In this document: in pieces, positions 43,788 to 53,714 of the stretch
Position numbering within the stretch: the stretch's first letter is position 1
How the letters are laid out: each line of letters begins with the position of its first letter
Source of the DNA: Bifidobacterium tissieri
GTDB lineage: Bacteria > Actinomycetota > Actinomycetes > Actinomycetales > Bifidobacteriaceae
Reading direction: 5' to 3'
NCBI RefSeq assembly: GCF_002259645.1
Contig: NZ_MWWV01000007.1
Location: forward strand, 1-64,000
Length of the DNA: 64,000 nucleotides
Made by a program: the position numbers and the translations under genes
The notes under the pieces: generated by a model
What the model saw: the letters and a program-made list of their open reading frames with translations, nothing else
The model's database searches: none
Told to the model about the DNA's origin: nothing

Positions 43788-43816
43788 GTAACGACATCAA
43801 CCACAAGGAGGCAACC

Positions 43817-44764
43817 GTGACCACCAACACCACCGATGTCGCCGACACCACTGTCACCACCGACACTGACATGGACGCCGCCCAGCTTCGCGAAGAAGCC
43901 CGTCAGATGCGCGACGAGGCCCGACGCATGCGCGACGAAGTCAGCCGCATGAAAGACGAAATCGTCTCCGAACGCAAACGCATGGAAGACCTCAAGGACG
44001 AACTCGCCGTCCTCGACGACCGCGGCGGCCAATGGAGCGACTACCTCGAAGTCAAAGGCCTCCACGTCGAATTCGACGGATTCGTCGCCGTCAAAAACCT
44101 CGACCTCACCGTCGAACACGGCGATCTGCGATTCCTCATCGGCCCCAACGGCGCCGGCAAAACCACCATCATCGACGCCATCACCGGCCTCACCCCCGCC
44201 ACCGGCTCTGCCACCTTCCGCGGCGAACAGCTCCTCGGCCGCAAACCCAACGACATCGTCAAACTCGGCGTCGGCCGCACCTTCCAAACCGCATCCGTCG
44301 TCGAAGAACTCTCCGTCCTCGAAAACCTCCAGCTCGCCGAAGGATTCCGCAAGAAAACCGCCGACCTCTTCAAAAAGGTCAAAGGCGTATCCCAGAACAT
44401 CCAATACATGCTCGACGTCACCGGCCTCACCGCCGACGCCTACAAGCCCGCCGGCATCCTCCCCCACGGCAAAAAGCAGTGGCTCGAAATCGGCATGCTC
44501 CTCGTCCAGGACGCACACCTTCTCCTCCTCGACGAACCCGTCGCTGGCATGACCCCCGAAGAACGCCAGCAAACCGGCGAACTCCTCAAACGTTGCAGCC
44601 GCAACCGCACCGTCATCATCGTCGAGCACGACATGGACTTCATGCGCAGCTTCGCCGACTCCGTCACCGTCCTCAACCAGGGCGAGATCCTCGCGGAAGG
44701 ATCGGTCGAAGACATCCAGAACAACGAGGAGGTCGTCAGGATCTACCTCGGCGGAGGCGAATGA
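43817..44764 (+). CDS. urtD: Urea ABC transporter ATPase UrtD with N-terminal coiled coil
   Basis: About 316 residues. The ATPase domain begins near residue 77: Walker A GPNGAGKTT, VGRTFQTASVVEELSVLENL, LPHGKKQWLEIGMLLVQDAHLLLLDEPVAGM (the LSxG position is replaced by the UrtD-type HGxKQ). Before it is a heptad-rich helix from AAQLREEARQMRDEARRMRDE to about DELAVLDD, predicted to be a coiled coil and absent from usual UrtD proteins of about 250 residues. GTG 43817 follows a perfect AAGGAGG; ATG 43784 (ATGA overlap with urtC) is the alternative and adds 11 residues. Confidence 0.85.
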   Translation: MTTNTTDVADTTVTTDTDMDAAQLREEARQMRDEARRMRDEVSRMKDEIVSERKRMEDLKDELAVLDDRGGQWSDYLEVKGLHVEFDGFVAVKNLDLTVEHGDLRFLIGPNGAGKTTIIDAITGLTPATGSATFRGEQLLGRKPNDIVKLGVGRTFQTASVVEELSVLENLQLAEGFRKKTADLFKKVKGVSQNIQYMLDVTGLTADAYKPAGILPHGKKQWLEIGMLLVQDAHLLLLDEPVAGMTPEERQQTGELLKRCSRNRTVIIVEHDMDFMRSFADSVTVLNQGEILAEGSVEDIQNNEEVVRIYLGGGE

Positions 44765-44772
44765 TGGAGCGC

Positions 44773-44958
44773 CTTCTGCGTTGCGGAGAACTTGACGTAC
44801 TGTTGTACGCCTTCGTTCTCTGCGCCTTGAAGTCGCACGCATCATTCGCCTCCGGTGGAGGCTGTGATAGGGGGCTTCTGCGTTGTGGAGGACTTGACGT
44901 ACCGTTGTACGCCTTCGTTCTCCGCGTCTTGAAGTCGCACGCATCATTCGCCTCCGGT
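44773..44958 (+). repeat. Tandem 84-bp duplication inside the urt operon
   Basis: 44773-44856 and 44875-44958 are 94% identical (five differences), 102 bp apart. Each ends with CATCATTCGCCTCC, complementary to GGAGGCGAATGATG at the urtD stop (44753-44766), and each contains smaller dyads (GCGGAGAAC/GTTCTCTGC, GTAC/GTAC). A strong folded RNA between urtD and urtE is likely. Confidence 0.85.
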
Positions 44959-44990
44959 CAGCGGTGGGGCAACGAGTAAGGAAAACAATC

Positions 44991-45692
44991 ATGGCAATGC
45001 TTGAAGTGAAGAATCTCAGTACCGGGTATGGCAAGGTGACCGTGGTCAACGACATCGCCTTCAGCGTGGAAGCCGGACAGTGGATCAGCATCATCGGCAA
45101 CAACGGCGCCGGCAAAACCACGCTGCTCAAGGCGATCCTCGGCCTGCTGCCGGCGAGCACGGGTACGGTGTCGTTCGACGGACGCGACGTGACGAAACTG
45201 TCACCGAACCAGCGCATCCGATCCGGCATGGCATTCGTGCCGCAAGGGCAGCAGTCATTCGGCGGCATGACCGTCGACGAAAACCTGCACGTGGTGGCCG
45301 ACCGGTACGGCTCCGAGGCGCAGGCCCGCTACGACGAAGCCGTGGACGCGTTCCCCGTGCTCAAGGAATTCGCGGGGCGTCGCGCCGGCCTGCTGTCCGG
45401 CGGTCAGCGTCAGCAGCTGTCGATCGCCAGGGCGTTGATCACGCGGCCGAAGCTCATGATCCTCGACGAGCCGACCGAAGGCATCCAGCCGAACATCGTG
45501 GCCGACATCCAGAAATCCATCCGTTCGATGGTGGAGGATCGCGGCATCGGCGTGGTGCTGGTCGAACAGAAGGTGCAGTTCGCCGTCGAACGCTGCGACA
45601 CGTATCATGTGCTCGCATCCGGACGGTTCGTGGCCGGTGGTGAAGGCGGGGCCGATCAGGTCGAGGCGGCCAAGCAGTCCATGCGCGTGTGA
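44991..45692 (+). CDS. urtE: Urea ABC transporter ATPase UrtE
   Basis: A 233-residue LivF-type ATPase. Walker A GNNGAGKTT, LSPNQRIRSGMAFVPQGQQSFGGMTVDENL (UrtE type), signature LSGGQRQQLSIARALI, Walker B LMILDEPTEGIQPNI. The ribosome site is weak (AAGGAAAA). The upstream 226-bp gap holds an 84-bp duplication, unusual in an otherwise compact operon. Confidence 0.92.
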   Translation: MAMLEVKNLSTGYGKVTVVNDIAFSVEAGQWISIIGNNGAGKTTLLKAILGLLPASTGTVSFDGRDVTKLSPNQRIRSGMAFVPQGQQSFGGMTVDENLHVVADRYGSEAQARYDEAVDAFPVLKEFAGRRAGLLSGGQRQQLSIARALITRPKLMILDEPTEGIQPNIVADIQKSIRSMVEDRGIGVVLVEQKVQFAVERCDTYHVLASGRFVAGGEGGADQVEAAKQSMRV

Positions 45693-45737
45693 ATGCGCGT
45701 GTGAATGGGCGTGTAAGTGGGCGCGCGATAGCTCGCG

Positions 45738-46119
45738 CGTGGCAGAGAATGCGATATTCGGCTCAATAGTCGTTCTCTGCCACGGCCTTTGGCAGAGAGT
45801 GGAGTACAGGCGTGGTTTCTCGTTCGCTGCCACATTTCGTGGCAAGGAACGCGTATATGTCATGAATTCTCATTCTCTGCCACGCGATCATGGCAGAGAA
45901 TGAACAATCTGGCTGAATCATCATTCTGTGCCAGCGCGTTGCCGAATCGTCGTGGCACGGAATGACCAAATGACCGGATCACGCATTCTCTGCCACGATG
46001 ACACCGCGTATGGAGCCGATTTCCGTGGCAGGGAATACAACAATCACCGTATATGGCATTCTCTACCACGCCCCTTGGCAGAGAATGAATTCAACCTTTG
46101 ATCTGTCATTCTCTGCCAC
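45738..46119. repeat. Alternating hairpin array between urtE and ureAB
   Basis: About fourteen half-sites of the type GTGGCAGAGAATG or its complement CATTCTCTGCCAC alternate strictly in orientation across 380 bp, so neighbours can form at least six hairpins. Loops vary from 4 to 30 nt and some stems carry paired changes. The region has no credible ORF. It separates the urea importer from urease and could terminate, process or supercoil-buffer the transcript. Confidence 0.85.
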
Positions 46120-46288
46120 CCGGCCAACATCACCGTATGCCACGTGTGGAAACGTGTCGTTTTTATTGCGGTCCTAGGATGATCGCGATTCGACAGAATT
46201 ACCTGACATGCCTGACATACCCGACATGCGGATACGACGGATTGTCAGATTCGACATTGCCGGAACGACCGGGACGAATGGGGGTCCG

Positions 46289-46969
46289 ATGAGACTTACT
46301 CCGCGAGAGATCGACAAACTGCTGCTGCATCAGGCGGGGGAGCTTGCCAAGGAGCGCAAAAGCCGTGGCGTGAAACTCAACTATCCGGAATGCGTGGCGC
46401 TGATCAGCTCCGAATGCGTGGAACGCGCGCGCGAAGGCGCGACCGTGGCCGAACTCATGCAGTACGGGCGCACGCTGCTCAAACCCGAAGACGTGATGGA
46501 CGGCGTGGCCGAGATGATCGACGTGGTGGAGGTCGAGGCCACGTTCCCCGACGGCACCAAGCTCGTATCCATCCACAACCCCATCGAAACCACCGAAAAG
46601 CTCAAGCCCGGCGAATACTTCTACGCCGACGGCGACCTCACGCTCAACGAAGGCCGTGACGCCATCGAGCTCGACGTGGTCAACACCGCCGACCGTCCCA
46701 TCCAGATCGGCTCCCACTTCCACTTCTTCGAAGTCAACAAGTATCTCAAATTCGATCGCAAGGCCGCATACGGCAAGCGTCTCGACATCGCCGCGGGCAC
46801 GGCCGTACGTTTTGAACCGGGCGAAGCGCATCGCGTACGACTCATCGACATCGGCGGCACGCGCGAGATCCACGGATTCAGCGCACTCGTCGACGGCAAG
46901 CTCGACGATCCGCAGGTGCGCGACGCCGCATTTGCCAAGGCGCACGATCAGGGATTCCTGGGAATCTGA
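46289..46969 (+). CDS. ureAB: Urease gamma-beta fusion subunit
   Basis: A 226-residue fusion of UreA (about 1-100: [34 protein letters not shown]) and UreB (about 105-226: [46 protein letters not shown]). It forms the small structural part of the nickel urease. Start chosen at 46289, matching the family MRLTPRE start after GGGGG; an upstream frame reads back to 46208. It is followed after 21 bp by ureC. Confidence 0.93.
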   Translation: MRLTPREIDKLLLHQAGELAKERKSRGVKLNYPECVALISSECVERAREGATVAELMQYGRTLLKPEDVMDGVAEMIDVVEVEATFPDGTKLVSIHNPIETTEKLKPGEYFYADGDLTLNEGRDAIELDVVNTADRPIQIGSHFHFFEVNKYLKFDRKAAYGKRLDIAAGTAVRFEPGEAHRVRLIDIGGTREIHGFSALVDGKLDDPQVRDAAFAKAHDQGFLGI

Positions 46970-46990
46970 CGGGGGAAAGAGACCACAATC

Positions 46991-48715
46991 ATGAGCACCA
47001 CGATCACACGCAGCGACTACGCCGGCATGTTCGGCCCGACCACGGGCGACCGCGTACGCCTCGGCGACACGAACCTCATTATCGAAGTCGAACGCGACTG
47101 CACCAACTACGGCGACGAACTCAAATTCGGCGGCGGCAAATCATTCCGCGACGGCATGGGCCAAAGCTCCGTGCAGCTCGACGCGGAATCGCCCGACACC
47201 GTTATCACCAACGCGCTGATTCTCGACTACACCGGCATCTACAAGGCCGACATCGGCATCAAGAACGGCAGGATCAGCGCCATCGGCAAGGCCGGCAACC
47301 CGCAGACCATGGACGGCGTGACGCCGGGACTCGCCGTCGGCTCCGGCACCGAAGCCATCGCAGGCGAAGGCATGATCGTCACCGCGGGCGGACTCGACAC
47401 GCACATCCATTTCATCTCCCCGCAGCAGGTGCGCACCGCGCTCGCCGGCGGCATCACCACCATGGTGGGCGGCGGCACCGGCCCGGCCGACGGAACGAAC
47501 GCCACCACCTGCAATCCGGGCGCGTTCCATCTGGCGCGCATGATCGAAGCCGCCGAAGCGCTGCCCGTCAACATCGCCTACCTCGGCAAGGGCAACGACT
47601 CCAGCCCCGAACCATTGCGCGAGCAGATCCGCGCCGGTGCCGCCGGACTCAAGATCCACGAGGATTGGGGATCGACCCCCGCCGTGATCGACACCTGCCT
47701 TGGCGTGGCCGACGAGATGGACATCCAGGTGGCCATCCACACCGACACGCTCAACGAGGGCGGCTGCGTGGAGGACACGATCGCCGCGTTCAAGGGCCGG
47801 GCCATCCACACGTACCACACGGAGGGCGCGGGCGGCGGCCATGCCCCCGACATCATTCGTGCGGCAGGATTCCCGAATGTGCTGCCCAGCTCCACGAACC
47901 CGACCATGCCGTTCACGCGCAACACGGTGGACGAGCATCTCGACATGATGATGGTCTGCCATCACTTGGATCGCAACGTGCCGGAGGACATCTCGTTCGC
48001 CGATTCACGAATCCGCCCCGAGACGATCGGCGCGGAGGACATGCTGCACGACATGGGCATCATCTCGATGATGAGCTCCGACTCGCAGGCCATGGGCCGC
48101 GTGGGCGAGGTGGTGACACGCACCTGGCAGACCGCGCACAAGATGAAGATCCAGCGCGGCCCGCTTCCCGAGGACGCGCACGACGGCAACCGCAACGACA
48201 ACTACCGCGCCAAGCGCTACGTGAGCAAGTACACGATCAACCCGGCCATCACGCACGGCATCGCCGACTACGTGGGATCGGTCGAAGTGGGCAAGATGGC
48301 CGATCTGGTGATCTGGCAGCCGGCCATGTTCGCGGCCAAGCCGGAGATGGTGATCAAAGGCGGGTCGATCGCCTACTCGCGCATGGGTGACGCCAATGCG
48401 TCGATCCCCACTCCGGAACCCGTGTACTACCGCGACATGTTCGGCGCGCTGGGTCGTGCGCTCGGTTCGAGTTGCGTCACGTTCGTCTCGCAGGCGGCAA
48501 TCGACGACGACATCAAGGGCCGTCTCGGTCTGGCCCGGCAGGTGCTGCCCGTGCGCGGCTGCCGTACGATCGGCAAGAAGGACCTGAAGTTCAACGACAC
48601 GTTGGCCGACATCCAGGTGAATCCGGAAACGTTCCAGGTGACCGTGGACGGCGAGCTCGTGCACTCCGATCCGGCGAACGATCTGCCGCTCACCCAGCGG
48701 TACTTCCTGTTCTGA
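46991..48715 (+). CDS. ureC: Urease alpha (catalytic) subunit
   Basis: A 574-residue UreC. Nickel ligands and active-site residues are all in place: H138 and H140 (THIHFI), carbamylated K221 (GLKIHEDWG), H250 ([11 protein letters not shown]), H276 ([16 protein letters not shown]), flap C323-H324 ([14 protein letters not shown]), and D364 ([16 protein letters not shown]). It hydrolyses urea to ammonia and carbamate. Second and last gene of the structural pair; accessory genes are on the opposite strand 3 kb away. Confidence 0.96.
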   Translation: MSTTITRSDYAGMFGPTTGDRVRLGDTNLIIEVERDCTNYGDELKFGGGKSFRDGMGQSSVQLDAESPDTVITNALILDYTGIYKADIGIKNGRISAIGKAGNPQTMDGVTPGLAVGSGTEAIAGEGMIVTAGGLDTHIHFISPQQVRTALAGGITTMVGGGTGPADGTNATTCNPGAFHLARMIEAAEALPVNIAYLGKGNDSSPEPLREQIRAGAAGLKIHEDWGSTPAVIDTCLGVADEMDIQVAIHTDTLNEGGCVEDTIAAFKGRAIHTYHTEGAGGGHAPDIIRAAGFPNVLPSSTNPTMPFTRNTVDEHLDMMMVCHHLDRNVPEDISFADSRIRPETIGAEDMLHDMGIISMMSSDSQAMGRVGEVVTRTWQTAHKMKIQRGPLPEDAHDGNRNDNYRAKRYVSKYTINPAITHGIADYVGSVEVGKMADLVIWQPAMFAAKPEMVIKGGSIAYSRMGDANASIPTPEPVYYRDMFGALGRALGSSCVTFVSQAAIDDDIKGRLGLARQVLPVRGCRTIGKKDLKFNDTLADIQVNPETFQVTVDGELVHSDPANDLPLTQRYFLF

Positions 48716-48794
48716 GATCGCGCGTTCTGGGCGTCGGCGGGCGATGACGTCTGACACCGACGTCCGTCGCCCGTCACCCTCGCCTGCCGGCCGA

Positions 48795-50117
48795 TCACAT
48801 CGCGAACGGCTCGTAATAGATGTCGTCGGCACGCACGCCGTGCGCGAGCAGCGTCTTGCGTACGGCGACGATCATGGCGTGCGGTCCCGCCACCAGATAC
48901 ACGGCTCCGGGACGGATCATGGGCGTGAGCGCCGTCTCATCCGGGCGGTGCAGACTGATGCGCACGCGGGCGTTCGGATGATCTTCGCCGAACCGCGTCA
49001 GCTCCGGACCATAGATGACGTCACGATCCTTACTGACGGTATACAGGAAATCAACGCTACGGCCACCGCCCCTGCCCGTGCCGGCGTAGGCGGTGAGCAC
49101 ACCGATCAGCGGGGTGATGCCGATGCCGCCGCCGATCAGCACCAGCGGCGCGTTGGCGGGATGCTCGTCGACGAATTCGGCGTAGCGGCCGTACGGCGGC
49201 ACCACGCGTACGGCGGTGCCCGGCTGCAGTGACGCCACGCGCGTGGTGAAATCGCCGTCGGCACGAATCGCGAACATCATCGGCTGCGGTGCGGAACCAC
49301 CGTTCGGATCATACGAATTCGTCAGGGAGAACGGATGATATTCGTGCATGCCGCGCTCGCCGGGGAACGCGATGAACGCGAAATCGCCCGGTCGCCAGCG
49401 AGCGTTTCGTGCGGAATCGCCGTCCAGTCCGACCGATAGTTCGGTCACGCGATCGGCGAGCGGCCGTACCGCAATCACCCGCCCACGCAACGCATACGCG
49501 TGTCGGTTGATCATGCTCCACACATAGTAGGCGAACACGACGATGGTCGCCGCATCGATCAGCAGAATAAACGGCTTGATCGCGGCGATGTAGTCGATCA
49601 CATGCACATGAATCAAGATGATGGCGATCGCGATCAGATTGAATCGATGCAGCCAGACGCTCATCTCATGACGGAACACGCGCTCCAGCGTGCGCTTGAC
49701 GTTCTCCAGCCATCGCACCCGGCTGGTCAGCCATCCGGCCATGAACACCAGCGACCAGACCGCCACGGCGATGAACAGGTACAGGCCAACATGGCCGGTC
49801 AGTCCGACCAGCGCCCCGGCACCGGGCAGCAGGCTCTGATGAACGAACGCGAATCCGATCGCCAGAATCGCGAGAATGCCGTGGATCATCATCATGTGCG
49901 GCAGGCCGACCGTGCGATCCACCCAGCGCGGACGGCACGCCAGATAGACGGCCGCAAGCATCCACGTGTAGGCGATCACACCAAGTTCAATGCCGAACAG
50001 TTGGCCGCTGTACAACGACGGCAATCCGTAGGCGAGCGCGGCGAGGAACGGCAATGGCACGACAAACAGCACGACGGCCCATGCCAAGGTGACGGTGGTG
50101 GTGAGATGACGGTTCAT
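48795..50117 (-). CDS. Ferric-reductase-like membrane flavoprotein
   Basis: A 440-residue membrane oxidoreductase. The N-terminal half has six hydrophobic helices (ferric-reductase-like domain, with haem-candidate histidines in HMMMIHGILAI, FVHQ and HRFNLIAIAIILIHVHVIDY). The C-terminal half is an FAD/NAD(P)H reductase (FNR type): FAD motif YHPFSLTN, pyridine-nucleotide motif LVLIGGGIGITPLIGVL and a final YYEPF. It is downstream of an ApbE-type gene and an FMN-binding-domain gene on the same strand, suggesting a trans-membrane electron chain from NAD(P)H to an extracellular flavin. Haem binding is uncertain in a bacterium without visible haem synthesis. Confidence 0.82.
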   Translation of the reverse strand: MNRHLTTTVTLAWAVVLFVVPLPFLAALAYGLPSLYSGQLFGIELGVIAYTWMLAAVYLACRPRWVDRTVGLPHMMMIHGILAILAIGFAFVHQSLLPGAGALVGLTGHVGLYLFIAVAVWSLVFMAGWLTSRVRWLENVKRTLERVFRHEMSVWLHRFNLIAIAIILIHVHVIDYIAAIKPFILLIDAATIVVFAYYVWSMINRHAYALRGRVIAVRPLADRVTELSVGLDGDSARNARWRPGDFAFIAFPGERGMHEYHPFSLTNSYDPNGGSAPQPMMFAIRADGDFTTRVASLQPGTAVRVVPPYGRYAEFVDEHPANAPLVLIGGGIGITPLIGVLTAYAGTGRGGGRSVDFLYTVSKDRDVIYGPELTRFGEDHPNARVRISLHRPDETALTPMIRPGAVYLVAGPHAMIVAVRKTLLAHGVRADDIYYEPFAM

Positions 50118-50209
50118 GATGAGGTCCCTGTGGTTGTACGGTTCTGTGTTCCTGAGTGTCTGCGTGTCTGTGGCGTTTTGCGGTTCCGGCAATTGGTCAG
50201 TGGCATTGG

Positions 50210-51139
50210 TCAGCGGTATCGATCAGCGGCAGTGAGCGAGTCACTGTCGCCGATGGTCGCGATGGTGTGATCGGCGCGTACGAGCACCGCAAGAAGACGC
50301 CCGTGCGGGTCGGTGAGTTCGCGGAAACGGCGCTCGCCGGCGCTGATGGCGGCCGTGGCCCACATGTCGGCGAAGATCAGATGATCATCGACCACGGTGG
50401 CCTGTGCCAGATCGTGTGCGGTTCGGGTGATGTGCTCGCCGCGTCGATAGGTGCCGGAGGTGGCCACGGCACCGTTGCGCAGTGTGATTGTGCGCAGTGT
50501 GGCGGTGTGTGACGTGGCGGTGTGCTCCGCGTCGGTATGCGTTGTGCCGGCGTCGACGGCGAACGGGTTCTGCACGCCGATGCGCCACTGGAAATCACTG
50601 TCCGCATGCACGGCGGTCTGGATGTCGCCGCCTCCGCCCAATGCGGCCGCGGCACATCGTTCGGAACGGACCAGTGGCATGAGTATCCGCTCATGCGCGC
50701 GCTGGATCGCCCAGCCCTTCACGATGCCGGTCGGATCGTAGGCGCCGTCGTGCATCGGATCGAATGCACCATCGGTGAGCTGTTTCGCCTGCGTGCACAA
50801 TGCGTAGACCTCGGCGAAGTCCGGATCGTTCAGCAGGGCGGACCAGTCGCCGCGCCGGGCGCAGGCCACCAGGGAACGCGCGTTGAACGGGGAGAACCGT
50901 GTCTCGACACTATGCAGATGATTAGCAATGCGGGTCGCGGCCGTATCGATCATGCCGTCGAGGTCTTCCGCCGACTGCCATGGCATGCCAACGATCTGTA
51001 TGGTGAACGGTACGGTCATGGCATGAACGACCCGGCTGCGAATAATCCACGGATTATCAGTGTTGTCAATGTCGTCAGTGGGATTGTCGATGCGCTGATC
51101 GGTCCTGTCGTCTACTGTTCTGATCATGTCGTTCCCCAT
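50210..51139 (-). CDS. apbE: FAD:protein FMN transferase (ApbE family)
   Basis: A 309-residue ApbE-type enzyme that attaches FMN covalently to Thr of target proteins. Family features: VETRFSPFNARSLVA (FAD/Mg region), DPTGIVKGWAIQRAHE, ALGGGGDIQT, and the C-terminal ATVVDDHLIFADMWATAAIS. No signal peptide is obvious, and a variable Asp/Asn/Arg-rich N-terminus precedes the domain. The gene immediately upstream encodes a protein with the matching acceptor motif. Confidence 0.88.
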   Translation of the reverse strand: MGNDMIRTVDDRTDQRIDNPTDDIDNTDNPWIIRSRVVHAMTVPFTIQIVGMPWQSAEDLDGMIDTAATRIANHLHSVETRFSPFNARSLVACARRGDWSALLNDPDFAEVYALCTQAKQLTDGAFDPMHDGAYDPTGIVKGWAIQRAHERILMPLVRSERCAAAALGGGGDIQTAVHADSDFQWRIGVQNPFAVDAGTTHTDAEHTATSHTATLRTITLRNGAVATSGTYRRGEHITRTAHDLAQATVVDDHLIFADMWATAAISAGERRFRELTDPHGRLLAVLVRADHTIATIGDSDSLTAADRYR

Positions 51140-51148
51140 TCGCGTCCG

Positions 51149-51691
51149 CTACTTGCTCGCGTTCAGCGCCTGATTGATGGCGTCCTGCAGGGAGTTGACG
51201 AATGCGGTGGATGTTTCGGTCGCGCCGCTGACGAATTGAATATCGGAGCTCTGCTTGCTGATCGCCCGTTCGGCGAGTTCTGGAATGGCCTGCGCACTGA
51301 TCGAACGGGAACGATCGGTGTGGTTCGGGTAGGTGATCGCATTCACGGACGTGATCTTTCCGTCCTTGACGACGACCTGCAGCTGGACTTCGCCATATTC
51401 GTTCGGTGAAGCGACGCTGGTGTAGGTGCCGTCGGTGAGCGTGCCGGCGGAGCCGCTTGCAGAATCCGACGAATCCGAAGAATTCGAGGAATCGTCGGTG
51501 GAATTGCCGGTTGTGCCCGAGTCGGTCGAGTCGGTCGAATCGGCACCGCTTGACGCGCCGAGTGTGCCGGACTGTGACGTCGAGGCAGCTCCGACGTCGG
51601 CATGCGGTTTGACGAATAGCAGGAAAGCGTCGCCAACGATGGCCAGTCCCGCGATGACGGCCACCGCGGCACGGGTGATGGTCGCGTTCAT
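51149..51691 (-). CDS. FMN-binding-domain membrane-anchored protein
   Basis: A 180-residue protein. An N-terminal membrane anchor (residues 7-27) is followed by a Ser/Thr/Asp linker (40-82), then an FMN-binding domain (83-180). The acceptor motif SGAT at 155-158 fits ApbE-dependent flavinylation of T158. It is expected to sit outside the membrane and receive electrons from the reductase at 48795. Start at 51691; an inverted repeat CGCACTACG/CGTAGTGCG lies about 20-50 bp upstream (51711-51740). Confidence 0.82.
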   Translation of the reverse strand: MNATITRAAVAVIAGLAIVGDAFLLFVKPHADVGAASTSQSGTLGASSGADSTDSTDSGTTGNSTDDSSNSSDSSDSASGSAGTLTDGTYTSVASPNEYGEVQLQVVVKDGKITSVNAITYPNHTDRSRSISAQAIPELAERAISKQSSDIQFVSGATETSTAFVNSLQDAINQALNASK

Positions 51692-51710
51692 GATGTCCCT
51701 TCGATGATGC

Positions 51711-51740
51711 CGCACTACGGATACCCCTAGTCGTAGTGCG
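51711..51740. promoter_or_regulatory. Inverted repeat upstream of FMN-binding protein
   Basis: CGCACTACG (51711-51719) and CGTAGTGCG (51732-51740) form 9-bp arms around a 12-nt loop. Between ureD and the flavin module, so it may end ureD transcription or control the module. Confidence 0.5.
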
Positions 51741-51890
51741 ATGCGTATTCCCAACATCTGCGAGACTAAAAACGGTGTCTGGGCACTTCTCTGACATCAA
51801 CTGAGAGCCAGCTGAAAAACACGCTGAATGTGAGCCATCTCTCATCGTCGTCGCTGATGTCAGCGTTGTCCGGCATGCATCGCGTCAGCG

Positions 51891-52919
51891 TCACACCATA
51901 TCGGTGATGGCCGTGATGAGGTCGAAGGCGTCGTCGCCGCGCATGGCCAGTACGCGCACGCACACGCCGTTCACTACACGACTGACGCCGAATTCGCCTC
52001 GGAAACCATGGGATTCCGCGGTTTTGGCATAATCGCGAATCCGCGTGATCAGCGCATCCTCGGCCGCCATGCGCGTCGCTTCGATGCGCTTGCGCGGATC
52101 GGCGATCAACCGGGGATCCTTGGAACCGGACGCAGCCCCTCCCGACGCCGCATACGGCGATGCCTGCACGTCGTCCAGCGCATTCGGGTTGTATCCGGGG
52201 TCGATCTCGGGAAGATGTGCGTACAGCACGCCGCAATGCGTGTACTCGCGCCACATGCCCATCTCCGTGTAATCGAAACGGGAGGGGTCGAGCAGCAGAC
52301 GATCGGCGAACACCAGACGGGAACGATCCGGCTGCTTGCGCGGACGGCCGCGATGCGCGTGACGGCCCGCATCGGAGTCGGAGTCATCAGTCTCACCGCG
52401 TAACGCCCGCCGATAATCCTCCGACGCCAACGACTCATCCACGCTCACGCGCAGCCGATTCGAGAACCGGTTCATCATCCAGCGCTCGCCACGGCCAACA
52501 CGACCGCACGTCACCACATCCGCGTACACGAACGTCGATTCCGGACTGATGCGCGCGGTCGACACGTTCGCAAACGTGCTGCCTGCGAACGGAATCACCG
52601 GAAACGGCAGGAACACCGCCTTCGCATCGCCGCACGCGGTCAGGTCGATCGTGCGTGACGCCGATCCGTCGGCCGTGTTCAGCACCTTCTCGTAGCTTTG
52701 CGTCGTGATCGTCGAATCCGTGCCCGTGCCGAACGTGCACTCGATGTGCGCCTCGTCGCCCTTGAGGAAACCGGGCGAGGCGAGCATCACGATGAAGTCC
52801 GCGTGACGGCCGCGCACGAACGGGCTCATGAGCTTGAACGGCGCCTCGAAATAGACGTCATCGATCTTCGTGCGGCCATTGCGGAATGTGGTGGCGAGAC
52901 GGAAGGTGCTGCTGGGCAT
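51891..52919 (-). CDS. ureD: Urease accessory protein UreD
   Basis: A 342-residue UreD, the scaffold that binds apo-urease and UreF/UreG. Recognisable: YFEAPFKLMSPF near residue 23, HIECTFGTGTDSTITTQSYEKVL (UreD TxQ-type core), VYADVVTCGRVGRGERWMMNRFSNRLRVSV. A polar insertion around residues 175-200 and another near 255-275 make it longer than most UreD proteins. Last of the accessory genes on this strand. Confidence 0.9.
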   Translation of the reverse strand: MPSSTFRLATTFRNGRTKIDDVYFEAPFKLMSPFVRGRHADFIVMLASPGFLKGDEAHIECTFGTGTDSTITTQSYEKVLNTADGSASRTIDLTACGDAKAVFLPFPVIPFAGSTFANVSTARISPESTFVYADVVTCGRVGRGERWMMNRFSNRLRVSVDESLASEDYRRALRGETDDSDSDAGRHAHRGRPRKQPDRSRLVFADRLLLDPSRFDYTEMGMWREYTHCGVLYAHLPEIDPGYNPNALDDVQASPYAASGGAASGSKDPRLIADPRKRIEATRMAAEDALITRIRDYAKTAESHGFRGEFGVSRVVNGVCVRVLAMRGDDAFDLITAITDMV

Positions 52920-53003
52920 GGATTCTCGATTTCTGACGATGGAGCGTGACGGTTCTGACGCGCCTGACGGATGGGTCCTGATGGGAATGGCTACGACTCG
53001 GGA

Positions 53004-53612
53004 CTACTTGCCCTCGAACAGGACGTCCTTCTTGATCCAGTCGATCACATCGTCCACGCCGGAACCGCCCATCAGATCGGTGAAGATGTACGGACGACCG
53101 TTGCGCATACGTTCGGAATCGCGGGCCATCACGTCCAGATCGGCGTGCACGAGCGGTGCCAGATCGGCCTTGTTGATCACCAGCAGGTCGGAGCGGGTGA
53201 CGCCCGGGCCGCCCTTGCGCGGGATCTTGTCGCCCTCGTCGGTGGCGATCACGTAGATCGTCGCATCGGCAAGATCGGGGCTGAACGTGGCGGAGAGGTT
53301 GTCGCCGCCGGACTCCACGAAGATGATGTCTACATCCGGATGCGCGGCGGCCATCGCCTCGCACGCCTCGAGGTTCATCGAGCAGTCCTCGCGGATGGCG
53401 GTGTGCGGGCATCCGCCCGTCTCCACGCCGACGATGCGGTCCTCGGGCAGACGGGAGTTCGCGATCAGGAACTCGGCGTCCTCCTTGGTGTAGATGTCGT
53501 TCGTGACCACGCAGATGCTGTAGTCGTCGGCCATCTTGCGGGTCAGGCGTTCGATCAGTGCGGTTTTGCCGGAGCCGACAGGGCCGGCCACGCCGATGCG
53601 TACGTAGGACAT
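53004..53612 (-). CDS. ureG: Urease accessory GTPase UreG
   Basis: A 202-residue UreG. P-loop GPVGSGKT at 10-17; [15 protein letters not shown]; metal site [39 protein letters not shown]-base NKADLAP. It delivers nickel in a GTP-dependent step. The ATG at 53612 follows AGGAGA; an upstream frame reaches 53714 without support. Confidence 0.96.
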   Translation of the reverse strand: MSYVRIGVAGPVGSGKTALIERLTRKMADDYSICVVTNDIYTKEDAEFLIANSRLPEDRIVGVETGGCPHTAIREDCSMNLEACEAMAAAHPDVDIIFVESGGDNLSATFSPDLADATIYVIATDEGDKIPRKGGPGVTRSDLLVINKADLAPLVHADLDVMARDSERMRNGRPYIFTDLMGGSGVDDVIDWIKKDVLFEGK

Positions 53613-53714
53613 GGGGTTCTCCTTTGTTGTGTTGCTTGCTATGTGATATTTGACGAATTGGTTGTTGTGAGATGTGCTTATGTCTTGTCGTGGTTGACGG
53701 GGTGCCGAGCCCAC

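Noticed and set aside
44032-44979. 315-codon Arg/Pro-rich frame overlapping urtD
   Set aside because: Frame shadow of urtD; the composition is typical of a shifted high-GC frame.
45738-46119. CRISPR or integron attC array
   Set aside because: Half-sites alternate in orientation and loops are short and variable; there are no spacers, integrase or cassette ORFs.
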